From Desulfosporosinus sp. (GTDB lineage Bacteria; Bacillota; Desulfitobacteriia; Desulfitobacteriales; Desulfitobacteriaceae): a DNA stretch of 64,000 nucleotides. The stretch is from NCBI GenBank assembly GCA_020692355.1, contig JAIMKP010000007.1, positions 1 through 64,000 on the forward strand, given 5' to 3'. The notes beneath the pieces are model-generated. The model had not been told where the DNA came from, ran no database searches, and saw only the letters and a list, made by a program, of their open reading frames with translations. The stretch's first letter is position 1; each line of letters starts with the position of its first letter. The position numbers were made by a program, and so were the translations under genes. Shown in pieces: positions 54,042 through 62,628 of this stretch.

Positions 54042-54169
54042 AGACATCATCATTTGGGGGTGAGCGAGGGCAGGAACTTAATTAGGGTTGAAAGGAGGCT
54101 ATGCCGGAAGACTCGGTCACCTAAGCCGGGGACGAAAACTTTAGCCTAGATGAAACAAAAGGGATGTCT
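54042..54169 (+). ncRNA. Unidentified structured leader segment before pspA
   Basis: AGACATC at 54042-54048 can pair with GATGTCT at 54163-54169, enclosing about 115 G/A-rich bases with further short pairings. I cannot assign it to a known class. It contains AAAGGAGG followed by a seven-codon frame (MPEDSVT) with very short spacing. Confidence 0.35.
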
Positions 54170-54241
54170 TCAACGTATTACAAAAAGAGAAGTCATCTGC
54201 GGAAAACGAAAGGAATCGGAAAACGAAAGGGGAAATTTAAA

Positions 54242-54913
54242 ATGGGTTTATTCACGAAAGTAAAGGATTTACTGCAAGCGAATATCATGGATTTGGTAAA
54301 TAAGGCTGAGGATCCGGAGAAGATGCTGACCCTGTATGTGGAGCGGGCGACGGAAGAGGTGCGCAACTTCCAGATCCAAGTCAATCGTGCGGTTGCGGAC
54401 AAGATCCAATTGGAAGAGCGAATTAAGGAGCAGGAAAAAGAAATCGGACAGCGGACGGAACAGGCAACATTGGCGGTTCAGCAAAACCGGGATGATTTAG
54501 CACGTACGGCGCTGACCCTCAAAAAGCAAGCTGAACAGAGTTTGGCAGATTTTCAAGCACAACTGGCCGATCAGACTCAGGCCGTTGCGGATCTCCAGGA
54601 AAACCTGAGAATACTCACGGAAAAACTGGAGAAAGCCAAGATGGAGCGCAACAACCTGGTGATGCGTCAGCGCCGGGCCCAGACTATGAAAAAGGCTAAT
54701 GAAGCCGTTTCCGGGCTCTCGGCGCGGGATCCACTGGCTGACATTGATCGTATGAAAGATAGAGTGGATCGCATGGAAGCCGAAGCCAAGGCTTCGCGTA
54801 CACTCATCACGACTAATTCCATTGACGATCAGTTTGCGGAATTGGAGAAGAGTCGAGCAAACTCCGAAATTGACGATGAACTGGCCAAACTGAAGGAGAG
54901 TCTGCGCTCATAG
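54242..54913 (+). CDS. pspA: PspA/IM30-family membrane-stress protein
   Basis: 223-residue, almost wholly helical coiled-coil protein (GLFTKVKDLLQANIMDLVNKAEDP start is diagnostic) that coats and stabilises the inner face of the membrane. ATG at 54242 follows AAAGGGGA. It is preceded by an Mn-type riboswitch and followed after 57 bases by a membrane Tim44-like gene. Confidence 0.92.
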   Translation: MGLFTKVKDLLQANIMDLVNKAEDPEKMLTLYVERATEEVRNFQIQVNRAVADKIQLEERIKEQEKEIGQRTEQATLAVQQNRDDLARTALTLKKQAEQSLADFQAQLADQTQAVADLQENLRILTEKLEKAKMERNNLVMRQRRAQTMKKANEAVSGLSARDPLADIDRMKDRVDRMEAEAKASRTLITTNSIDDQFAELEKSRANSEIDDELAKLKESLRS

Positions 54914-54970
54914 TTCAAGAGAAAGCGTGGGACACTAAAGGCAGACTTGAAAAGAGATAAAGGTGATGTC

Positions 54971-55933
54971 ATGAGGATGTGGAAGAAAAGAGCGTTTTTG
55001 GCTGCAACAACCCTCATGCTCCTCGCGGGCCAGGCTTCTCTGGCCCTCGCCCGTGGGGGTGGAGGCAAAGGGGGAAGCCTAGGTGGCAGCTCGGGTAGGA
55101 GTTTTAGCGGCGGTTTCTCAGGCGGCGGCCTGTCGGGCGGCTATTCCTCCGGAGGATTTGGCGGGTTTAGTTTCTTTCCCTTCTTTTTCTGGGGCGGACC
55201 GTCTTCTGGAAGTGGAGGAGCTTTTGGCGGGTTTTTTAGCCTAATTATCCTTCTCTTACTGCTCTATTTCGGTTATAAACTGCTGAAGGGATTTAGGGGC
55301 AGGCGGGATTTCAGAGGAAATCGTCCCTATGGTGCTCCTGGTCCACGTCCGCTACCACGTGAGGATTTTGATTCAGGCCCCGTTGATCTCAATGGGCGGC
55401 CGATCACGAATCACGAGGAACTGCACCGCTTTGCCAAGGCCATCGCGTTTACCCGGGAGAACATGAATTATTATGCCCAAACCTTTCCCCGTTGGGATCG
55501 GGACTATCTTGTTGCCAGGGTGAGGCAGGTTTTCTTTTGGCTACAAGATGCTTGGAGCCGTCAGGATATGAGTGATGGCGCTGGATATCTCGCTCCCCAC
55601 CTGATGGCAGAATATAGCCAAGATCTTAACGCCATGCGCTCCCGTGGTGAGCGGAATATGATTAAGGATCCGGTCTTGGAAAATGGGGATGTGGAGTTCA
55701 TCCACAGCCATTTGGGAGAAGATGGGCAGCATTTTATCGCGATGATTTTTGCCAGCTTGGTCGATTACACGCTCGATACTCAGGGGCGTGCAATGAGTGG
55801 AGATCAAGAAAAACGGCTCTATTTTACAGAGTTCTGGGAGTTTGTTTGGCAAGATGAGCAATGGGTGTTGTCAAAGATTCACCAAGAAGATGCCTTGGAA
55901 GTCGCCCGGTTAGCCCGAGGCGAGGATCAGTAG
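54971..55933 (+). CDS. Membrane protein with Gly/Ser-rich region and Tim44-like domain
   Basis: 320 residues: N-terminal signal or helix (about 8-28), a Gly/Ser-rich stretch (about 30-75), a second helix (about 85-108), then a Tim44-like domain (about 150-315; LHRFAKAIAFTRENMNYYAQ, FTEFWEFVWQDEQWVLSKIH). ATG at 54971 follows AAAGGTGA. Probably co-transcribed with pspA and involved in membrane integrity; inference. Confidence 0.82.
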   Translation: MRMWKKRAFLAATTLMLLAGQASLALARGGGGKGGSLGGSSGRSFSGGFSGGGLSGGYSSGGFGGFSFFPFFFWGGPSSGSGGAFGGFFSLIILLLLLYFGYKLLKGFRGRRDFRGNRPYGAPGPRPLPREDFDSGPVDLNGRPITNHEELHRFAKAIAFTRENMNYYAQTFPRWDRDYLVARVRQVFFWLQDAWSRQDMSDGAGYLAPHLMAEYSQDLNAMRSRGERNMIKDPVLENGDVEFIHSHLGEDGQHFIAMIFASLVDYTLDTQGRAMSGDQEKRLYFTEFWEFVWQDEQWVLSKIHQEDALEVARLARGEDQ

Positions 55934-55956
55934 AGGAATAGAACTTAATGGACCCT

Positions 55957-56625
55957 TTAACGGACCTGGGAATATTTTGCCTGGGTCCGTTTGCGTGAAC
56001 GTGTCTTTTGATAGTAAAGGTACGCAGGTAGTACTGCGAGTCCTGCCGATAAGGTCAACAGGAAGCGCCAAGGATGGCTGGAAATCTGCCAAACATTTTG
56101 GCCAAGGGTTGTTTCCCAGGCAATGATCGGGATCTTTCCGAGCAGGCTGGCCCAGAAAAAGGTGGCGAAACGCATGGAAGACAGGCCTGCAAGGTAGTTG
56201 ACGGCGGCCGCAGGGATGAGAGGTACGAGGCGAGCCAACAGGACTGGGATAAAGCCTTCTTGGATGGTGGTTCCCTGGGACTGAAACCAGATAGGGAGCC
56301 AAGTGCGAAAACGTTGCGGGGCCAGGTTACGGGCGAGCCAGAAGCCGAGAGAGCTTCCTAGCATGCTTCCGGACAAGGCAAAGAGGAATCCCAGCGGCCA
56401 GCCAAAAGCTAAGGCGTTGATTCCGGCAAGCAAAGGAAAAGGAATGATCGGAAAAAGCATCTGTAAGGCCAGGATGAGTAAATCGAGAACTACTCCAGCC
56501 GTGCCCCAGGTCTGAAGGAGTTCTCTGAGTCCTTCGGGCTGGGATGCCTTCGGGTAAAGCCAGAGCATCAGGACGATGCTGACGCTGAGGGTCAATAAGG
56601 AACGGATTTTGGATGTCATAGGCAT
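55957..56625 (-). CDS. TVP38/TMEM64-family membrane protein
   Basis: 222-residue DedA/SNARE-associated (VTT) superfamily protein with about six membrane helices. GSMLGSSLGFWLAR and the RLVPLIPAAAVNYLAGLSSM segment are typical. Members act in membrane lipid or small-molecule transport. ATG at 56625 follows GGGAGG. It is convergent with the Tim44-like gene. Confidence 0.88.
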   Translation of the reverse strand: MPMTSKIRSLLTLSVSIVLMLWLYPKASQPEGLRELLQTWGTAGVVLDLLILALQMLFPIIPFPLLAGINALAFGWPLGFLFALSGSMLGSSLGFWLARNLAPQRFRTWLPIWFQSQGTTIQEGFIPVLLARLVPLIPAAAVNYLAGLSSMRFATFFWASLLGKIPIIAWETTLGQNVWQISSHPWRFLLTLSAGLAVLPAYLYYQKTRSRKRTQAKYSQVR

Positions 56626-56818
56626 TGATCCTCCCGACGATTTTCTATTCGTGGTGTGGAGTCTTCCTGCTCGCTATGCAGAGTCTTCCTGCTCATAAGA
56701 ATAACAGGATGGTTTCTTCAAGAAAAGGGAGGATTTGCTGGCTGATTGTAGAATTTTTAAATAGGCGTTCCTAATTATCTATTGGGCATTGCGTCCAGGA
56801 AAAATTGAGGAGAGCGGA

Positions 56819-57065
56819 ATGAGGGTTGTTGTTGTTGGCGGCTGCCATCTCGTTGGGAAACCACATGGTGTCCAGCATGGTTTTGTATGAACCAGGGGAC
56901 TTGGCCGGAATTCTGCAGGCTCTACGCCAGTTGGAAAACACAGGGATGAGGGAGCGCCTGGGAAACAGAGGATATGCGCGGGTGCAACGGGAGTTTTCAG
57001 CAAAACGCATGGGCAAAGCTTACGAACAGGTTTATCGGGAATTGGTACGAATCATAGGTCTGTGA
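56819..57065 (+). pseudogene. Collapsed glycosyltransferase gene
   Basis: A good ribosome-binding site and ATG at 56819 begin an MRVVVVGG-type N-terminus that ends within about 25 codons. A different frame (to TGA 57065) reads LYEPGDLAGILQAL, RERLGNRGYARVQREFS, AKRMGKAYEQVYREL, the C-terminus of a GT4-type glycosyltransferase. The start and end of one gene appear joined by a large internal deletion and a frame change. Confidence 0.65.
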
Positions 57066-57075
57066 TAGAATACGA

Positions 57076-57327
57076 GTGAACTCGTTCAGCTAAAGCTGAA
57101 CATCGAGACTTCGGTGACGAAAGTGTCCAGTGGACACTTTCGCCGAAAGCGCTTAGCCTTTAACGAACGCCATCGCGCTGAAGGGTGGAGTCTACCTCCG
57201 TCGCCGCTAAGTGTTTCTATTGCGAAAGGCGGCTCGGCGATACTCTCCACTGGAGACTATCGTCACCGAAGCAGAGAACAGAATTCCCACTCCCACTTAT
57301 AGAAGTGGGAGTCTTAAACGCTTGGAT
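57076..57327 (+). repeat. Hairpin repeat copy 5 with expanded central stem (252 bp)
   Basis: Ends match the other copies: GTGAACTCG, GTTCAGC-taaa-GCTGAAC left hairpin; ACTCCCACTT-atag-AAGTGGGAGT right hairpin; TTGGAT. The centre is a 166-base inverted repeat: outer stem CTTCGGTGACGA/TCGTCACCGAAG, each arm containing its own hairpin (GAAAGTGTCCA/TGGACACTTTC on the left; GATACTCTCCA/TGGAGACTATC on the right) and the shared AGTCTACC element at the apex. Confidence 0.8.
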
Positions 57328-57480
57328 CAATCGGGAAACCTGAAATATTGATATAGGGATATGCACCTTGGATAAAAATTTACATTATGCTACAGTGCAC
57401 CCGTTTTGATGAATGCCCATTGAGAAACGAGTCTAGAAAAAGGACAAAATGGAGTTTCATGCTACAGGAAGGAATCTGCC

Positions 57481-59001
57481 ATGTCCCTCGACGATTATGC
57501 TTTAATCACACCGGAAAATATCTTGAATCTTTTGCGGGAAATGAATTTGACGAACGAGATGGAACAAGGGTTAAGGGTTCTTAGTGAAAGGAGTCTTCAT
57601 CTTTTTGACGCCTCGATGGCTGGAATCTGGCTGAAGCGTGGAGATAAATTTGAACTCTTGGCGGCCAGCGCCCAAAGTGAGGTTCAAGACATCGGCCCCA
57701 TCCAAAGCCGCTTTGCGGATGGGTTGCAAACCTATTGGGCGACAGAAGGCAAAACCAGGTGTTCCATGGAAAAAGCCGTTATTTATGAAGTTGGAATGCA
57801 AGGCAGTAACTCCACAACATGGTTGACACTGGATGATTGGATTGACTTTAATGTTCGCTCCATCTTATGTATACCGCTTTATCATTTTGGCCAGGTTTTA
57901 GGAACCTTTGCCCTTTTCAGTGCCCAGCATCAAGCCTTCGGAACCGAGATCGTCTATTGGCTGGAGCAGCTGGTTCCTCTCCTTTCCGCCTTTGTTTATG
58001 AACATCAGATGCGCTTGGCCGCCATCGAAAGGGAACAGTCCTTGACCCTTTTGCTGCGGGGAACTGAAATCTTAGTGCAGGCGGATTCCGTGGAACAGCT
58101 CCTGACCGAAGCGGGCGAGATGGCGATGGAAATTCTATATCTTGAAGCCGGTTTTTTTCTGCTGCAAACTGAGGAAACTTGGCAGATTCGGGCACCCTTT
58201 GGACGACTGCGCCAAAATGATATCGGTTGGCAAAGCTGGGTGGCAAGTCAGATGACGAAGGAAGGGCCGGAGTATGTTCCCCATGCGACGCCCACGCTGC
58301 ATATTCTCGATCTGGAGGGGATACAGGCTCCTTCCCCCTGGCCCTGGCGTCGGATTCTCATTCAGCCGATTTGGACGCATCAAGGGGTAGCTGGGGAATT
58401 ATGGCTGCTAGATTCCAAGGAGCCTTCAGAGCAGCTGCGCGAGACGCTCACGGCTTTTGTGCGCGGGTTGGGCGTAGCTTTGGAAACGATTCGTCAGCGA
58501 TATGAACTCGAACGCTTGGCGACAACGGATCGCCTGACCGGGATCCTTAATCGACAGGGGTTTGATCAACGCATCATAGAGGAAATGGCCCGTTCCTCCC
58601 GGAGGCAAACCACCTTTTTGCTCCTAATTCTCGATCTGGATCGCTTTAAGCAATTAAATGACACCCAGGGACATCCTGCCGGAGACAGGGCCCTGCGTGC
58701 CATTGCTCAGAATTTAAGGGTTGCAGTTCGGGGACAGGATATTGTCGCCCGCACTGGAGGGGATGAATTTTCGGTGATTTTAACCGAACTTACTAAAGGA
58801 AGCATCGCTGAGCGGATCATTGAACGTTTAAAAACGCATATGCATTTAGAAGAGTATGGTTTGGGGGTCAGCATCGGAGTCTCTGAATATCCGACAGAAG
58901 CAGAAGATTTCGAGGGATTATACCGCCTCGCGGATCAGCGGCTCTATCAGGGGAAGAACGAGGGTAAAGGGAAAATCATCTTCGGGTTCGATGAGTTATA
59001 A
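57481..59001 (+). CDS. GAF-domain diguanylate cyclase
   Basis: 506 residues: two GAF-like sensor regions (about 25-170 and 190-330) and a C-terminal GGDEF domain with an intact TGGDEF active site and an RGQD I-site five residues before it, so it should make cyclic di-GMP with product inhibition. ATG at 57481 follows AGGAAGGA. It is cytosolic, with no membrane segment. It could be paired functionally with the HD-GYP protein at 43403. Confidence 0.9.
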   Translation: MSLDDYALITPENILNLLREMNLTNEMEQGLRVLSERSLHLFDASMAGIWLKRGDKFELLAASAQSEVQDIGPIQSRFADGLQTYWATEGKTRCSMEKAVIYEVGMQGSNSTTWLTLDDWIDFNVRSILCIPLYHFGQVLGTFALFSAQHQAFGTEIVYWLEQLVPLLSAFVYEHQMRLAAIEREQSLTLLLRGTEILVQADSVEQLLTEAGEMAMEILYLEAGFFLLQTEETWQIRAPFGRLRQNDIGWQSWVASQMTKEGPEYVPHATPTLHILDLEGIQAPSPWPWRRILIQPIWTHQGVAGELWLLDSKEPSEQLRETLTAFVRGLGVALETIRQRYELERLATTDRLTGILNRQGFDQRIIEEMARSSRRQTTFLLLILDLDRFKQLNDTQGHPAGDRALRAIAQNLRVAVRGQDIVARTGGDEFSVILTELTKGSIAERIIERLKTHMHLEEYGLGVSIGVSEYPTEAEDFEGLYRLADQRLYQGKNEGKGKIIFGFDEL

Positions 59002-59010
59002 GTTCTTGGT

Positions 59011-59021
59011 GTGAACTCGTT
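59011..59021 (+). repeat. Left-end stub of the hairpin repeat
   Basis: GTGAACTCGTT, the first 11 bases of the repeat family, without any further match. May be chance. Confidence 0.3.
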
Positions 59022-59028
59022 TGTATCC

Positions 59029-59763
59029 TCAGGTGAGAAACGGCACGGCAGTTAACAAGGCCACCACTTCACTGAGTTCGATCAGGGCACCGTAGAGATC
59101 TCCGGTTAATCCTCCGAGTAGGTGGGCAGTCTTGTAGGAGAAGAGGAATGCGCAAGCGAGGGCCGAAACGCCTGCGGCTAGTCCTGCATAACCTGTCAGG
59201 AGATAAGCGAGGATGAATATCAATGCACCTTCGCTGGCAAACACGAGCCAGCGGGAGGATTCATGGAACCCTTTGCCGAGTCCTTCTTTGCGGGCGTACG
59301 GAAAGCTGATCACCCCAATGAGGAAGGCCCAGCGGGAGAGCATGGGCACAAGAATGAGGAGTTTCAGCCCGGACAGGCTGAGGCTCACCAACAGGGCAAA
59401 CTTGAGAATCAGCAGGGCTCCTAAGCTGATGGAGGCATGTGCGCCGACCCGGCTGTCTTTCATAATCTCCAACATGCGTTCAGGTTCGCGGGCTGATAAG
59501 AGCCCGTCCATACTATCCATAAAGCCGTCGAGGTGGATGCCGCCGGTGAGGAAGATTTCAGCGGCCAGGATGATGCCCCCGGAGACGATGGGAGGGTAGG
59601 TCAGGCGGCTGGTATAACCGATGAGCCAGAGAACGATCCCAAGCGTTAAACCCACCAGAGGATAATAATGTTGGCTGCGCTTGAATTCCGACTCACTGAC
59701 AGCTTGGGGAGCCGGGAATGGCAGGCGGGTCAGAAAAGTAAGGGCGATCAGGAAGCCACGCAT
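59029..59763 (-). CDS. cobS: Adenosylcobinamide-GDP ribazoletransferase CobS
   Basis: 244-residue membrane protein that joins adenosylcobinamide-GDP to alpha-ribazole. FLTRLPFP at the N-terminus, GGIHLDGFMDSMDGLLSA and KDSRVGAHAS are diagnostic. It is last in the riboswitch-controlled cobT-cobU-cobS operon, two bases after cobU. Confidence 0.93.
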   Translation of the reverse strand: MRGFLIALTFLTRLPFPAPQAVSESEFKRSQHYYPLVGLTLGIVLWLIGYTSRLTYPPIVSGGIILAAEIFLTGGIHLDGFMDSMDGLLSAREPERMLEIMKDSRVGAHASISLGALLILKFALLVSLSLSGLKLLILVPMLSRWAFLIGVISFPYARKEGLGKGFHESSRWLVFASEGALIFILAYLLTGYAGLAAGVSALACAFLFSYKTAHLLGGLTGDLYGALIELSEVVALLTAVPFLT

Positions 59764-59765
59764 TC

Positions 59766-60368
59766 CTAGTCCTCCCTTGTTAAGTTCCGGAGAAACGCTT
59801 CTCCGGATGTTTTGATCTCAAGGGGGTATCCTGCTACGACAAGATAGGTTTTTTCACTGGCCTGGGCCAGGATTTGATTGGCTCGGCCTGTCAGATCACG
59901 GTAGAGACGGGATAAGGGATGGTCAGGCACAATACCTTGCCCGACCTCGTTCGTGACGAGGATCACCTGGGGCTTCATGCGCACTGCAAGCTCGCCGACT
60001 GCTTGCACTTCGGTCAGAATTTTGGTCATCGCCCTTTCTTGTTCTGCGATCGTCCATGAGGCAGTAAAGCTTGATACCTCTTGCAGGAGCAAGTTGGATA
60101 GCCACAAGGTCACACAGTCCAAAAGGATGACAGACTCTTTCTCCGCATGCTCCAGGAGCACTTGCAGGATTTTGTAGGGTTCCTCAATCAAGCCCCAGTG
60201 GGCGGGTCGACTCTGACGGTGTTTTTCGACCCGTTTGGACATCTCCTCGTCCCCCACTTGCGCGGTCGCAAGATAGGTTACCGGGAGTTGCGCATGCTGT
60301 GCCAACAGTTCAGCAAAATGGCTCTTGCCGCTACGGGTTCCGCCTGTGATCAGCCTCAAACGGGACAT
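59766..60368 (-). CDS. cobU: Adenosylcobinamide kinase/guanylyltransferase CobU
   Basis: 200-residue bifunctional enzyme making adenosylcobinamide-GDP. The P-loop is GGTRSGKSHFAE; DCVTLWLSNLL and VTNEVGQGIVPDHPLSR are typical. ATG at 60368 follows AAGGTGA and begins at the homology. Confidence 0.93.
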   Translation of the reverse strand: MSRLRLITGGTRSGKSHFAELLAQHAQLPVTYLATAQVGDEEMSKRVEKHRQSRPAHWGLIEEPYKILQVLLEHAEKESVILLDCVTLWLSNLLLQEVSSFTASWTIAEQERAMTKILTEVQAVGELAVRMKPQVILVTNEVGQGIVPDHPLSRLYRDLTGRANQILAQASEKTYLVVAGYPLEIKTSGEAFLRNLTRED

Positions 60369-60372
60369 GAAT

Positions 60373-61458
60373 TCACCTTCCTTCACTGACGCCAGCATCG
60401 GCGAAGGTTGCCATTTCCTTCAGGATCCGAGTGGCCGCTTCAATGAGGTAAAAGCTTAATACCGCACCCGTGCCTTCTCCAAGACGCATGTTCAGGTTAA
60501 GCATAGGCTCAAGCCCGAGCAGGCGGAGCGCGCTGCGGTGCCCTGGCTCGACCGAACCGTGTGAGGGGATCATGTAGTGAACACTTGTGGGAGAAAGTTT
60601 TGCTGCGATAATGGCAGACGCTGTGGAAATAAAGCCGTCAATGACGACAGCCGTACGGCTAGCCGCAGCCTGGAGGATGGATCCGGCAATGGCGGCAATC
60701 TCCAGACCCCCTACTTTTGTTAAGACATCAAGGGGATCGTCGGGGTTCGGGCCATTGATCGCCAGGGCTTTTTCAATAACAGCGCGTTTATGAGCGAGCG
60801 TACGATCGTTGATTCCGGTTCCCCGACCAACCACTTCGGCGATGTCTTGGCCTGTAAATACGGCTACAATGGCCGAACTGGGGGTGGTATTGCCAATTCC
60901 CATATCTCCTGTCGCCAACACATTGATTCCACGTTCGATGGCTCCTTGGGCAACCTCCGCTCCGGTCAAAAGCGCCTGCAGGGCTTCTTTACGGGTCATG
61001 GCCGGGCCTTTGGCCATATTGGCCGTCCCGTTGCGAACCCGCTTACGCATGAGTTCTTCAGGTTCAAGAGGGAAGGCGACTCCCACATCCGTGCAGATGA
61101 CTTCAGCATCGGCTTGGCGGGAAAGCACATTGATCGCGGCACCCCCGCGCAGGAAATTATAGACCATTTGGGGAGTCACTTCTTGGGGAAAGGCGCTGAC
61201 GCCTTCTTCCATGACACCATGATCCCCGGCCATGAGCAGGACAGCTTTTCCTCGGACTTGAGGTTTAGCTGTTCCCTGAATTCCTCCCAGTTGTTTGGCG
61301 ATAACCTCCAGTTGCCCCAGACTGCCCTGGGGTTTGGTCAGCGCATCGAGCCGGATTTGTACGCGCTCCATCGCATCTTGGTCGAGCCCGTGAATGTTAG
61401 CCAGGAGCTGGGTTAAGTTTTCCTCAAGGTCTTCCAGGGTCAGTGTTTTCTCGATCAT
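60373..61458 (-). CDS. cobT: Nicotinate-nucleotide-dimethylbenzimidazole phosphoribosyltransferase CobT
   Basis: 361-residue enzyme activating the lower-ligand base of cobalamin. LTKPQGSLGQLE, MAGDHGV, FLRGGAAINVL, GDMGIGNTTPSSAI and the C-terminal LRLGEGTGA identify it. ATG at 61458 follows GAGGAGG. First gene of the operon behind a cobalamin riboswitch. Confidence 0.95.
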   Translation of the reverse strand: MIEKTLTLEDLEENLTQLLANIHGLDQDAMERVQIRLDALTKPQGSLGQLEVIAKQLGGIQGTAKPQVRGKAVLLMAGDHGVMEEGVSAFPQEVTPQMVYNFLRGGAAINVLSRQADAEVICTDVGVAFPLEPEELMRKRVRNGTANMAKGPAMTRKEALQALLTGAEVAQGAIERGINVLATGDMGIGNTTPSSAIVAVFTGQDIAEVVGRGTGINDRTLAHKRAVIEKALAINGPNPDDPLDVLTKVGGLEIAAIAGSILQAAASRTAVVIDGFISTASAIIAAKLSPTSVHYMIPSHGSVEPGHRSALRLLGLEPMLNLNMRLGEGTGAVLSFYLIEAATRILKEMATFADAGVSEGR

Positions 61459-61496
61459 TGTTGTTCCTCCTCATTACTATAGATTTGCTAGGAGAC

Positions 61497-61535
61497 CATA
61501 AAAAAAACCCGCCACAGTGTGGTCGGGGACTTTTC
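61497..61535 (-). terminator. Riboswitch-linked terminator before cobT
   Basis: Minus strand: CCCGACCACA/TGTGGCGGG stem followed by TTTTTTTAT, between the cobalamin riboswitch and cobT. Confidence 0.75.
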
Positions 61536-61577
61536 CGTCATCTCCGCTGTTTCCTCTGCCCCAGGAAGGCTTTTCAG

Positions 61578-61730
61578 GCTTTAGGCAGGTCTCCTGGCTC
61601 ACGGTTCATCACAATCTGCGCCTTCCGGGCCGTTAAGGCCAGTGGCATCTGCAGAGGCTCACCGTACACAGTGGTGGGTCCGCGCCGGCTCGCCGGCTTC
61701 CCTATTCTCCCTTGCGGGCACCTAAAGCAA
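61578..61730 (-). ncRNA. Cobalamin riboswitch
   Basis: Minus strand: AGGTGCCCGCAAGGGAGAATAGGGAA at the 5' end (first segment), GCGGACCCACCACTGTG, GCCACTGG, CCGGAAGGC and the B12-box end GAGCCAGGAGACCTGCC, all in the order of the class. It should turn off cobT-cobU-cobS when adenosylcobalamin is plentiful. Confidence 0.95.
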
Positions 61731-61758
61731 AGATTTAATTGTGCCCTTAGGATAGCAT

Positions 61759-61950
61759 AAACGGGGTTTTCTGACAAGGGGGAACTTCGCGGAGCCTCCT
61801 GGAAGCTTCCGCGAAGGGCTCGGTTTGCACCCAAAGAAGAGAATTTGAGCCAAGCACGGGCTTTAGCTAGAGATATGCTGGAACGGATCAAAGAATAAAA
61901 CAATTCAAGTGAGCGCGCCAATGGGGCACGGACGAAAATGAACTGGAAAG
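61759..61950. other. Intergenic region with a possible gene end
   Basis: A plus-strand frame at 61833-61898 reads KEENLSQARALARDMLERIK to TAA and looks like a helical protein C-terminus without a start. Just upstream, CTTCGCGGA/TCCGCGAAG is a 9-bp inverted repeat around 61787-61818. Nothing else was recognised. Confidence 0.35.
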
Positions 61951-62610
61951 TCAGTCGTTTAAGTCGGTACGCCGCCCACTGACGAGGTAAACAATTTCTT
62001 CGGCGATGTTGGTGCAATAGTCTCCCATACGCTCAAAAAAACGGGCGACAAACATCAGGTAGGTTGCTTGGGTGATCGTTTTCGGGTCTTCCATCATGAT
62101 CAGTAAGAGTTCGCGGAAGATTTGGTTGTACAGATGGTCAACTCCGTCATCCATCAAAGACATTTCGCGCGCGAGTTGATCTTCTTCCTTGACATAAGCC
62201 TCTAAGCCTTTTTTGATCATGGCCTGGACGGTTTCGCTCATGCGGGGAATGTCCACCAAAGGTTTGATTAACGGAGTATGGCCGATGCGCCGGGCTGTTT
62301 TCGCCACATCGACGGCCAAATCCCCCATGCGTTCCAAGCTGATCGAAATCTTAAACCCTGCAACAATCTTGCGCAGGTCGCGGGCAAACGGCTGCTGGGT
62401 GGCGATGAGGAACATGCACTTCCCCTCAATTTCGGCTTGCAGATCATTGACTTGACTGTCCCCGGTAATCACCGTTTGTGCTAATTCCGGATCCTGTTTT
62501 TGCAGGGAATGAACCGCGATATCGATTCGCTCATTCACGATCGTTCCCAATTCGTAAATTTTTTGTCGCAGTTCCTCAAGCGCGACGTCAAATTGTTGCC
62601 TTGTCGTCAT
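61951..62610 (-). CDS. phoU: Phosphate transport regulator PhoU
   Basis: 219-residue two-repeat helical protein that couples the Pst transporter to phosphate signalling. ERMGDLAVDVAKTARRI and ERMGDYCTNIAEEIVYLVSG are the two metal-binding repeats. ATG at 62610 follows GGGAGG, 18 bases after pstB. Confidence 0.95.
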   Translation of the reverse strand: MTTRQQFDVALEELRQKIYELGTIVNERIDIAVHSLQKQDPELAQTVITGDSQVNDLQAEIEGKCMFLIATQQPFARDLRKIVAGFKISISLERMGDLAVDVAKTARRIGHTPLIKPLVDIPRMSETVQAMIKKGLEAYVKEEDQLAREMSLMDDGVDHLYNQIFRELLLIMMEDPKTITQATYLMFVARFFERMGDYCTNIAEEIVYLVSGRRTDLND

Positions 62611-62628
62611 GATGTATTCCTCCCTAAA

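Noticed and set aside
54091-54124. Seven-codon leader peptide MPEDSVT before pspA
   Set aside because: The ribosome-binding site is only two bases from the ATG, and there is no run of a regulatory amino acid.
55960-55990. Hairpin ACGGACC/GGTCCGT as a terminator for the Tim44-like gene
   Set aside because: It lies inside the end of the convergent TVP38 coding region and lacks a clear T run.
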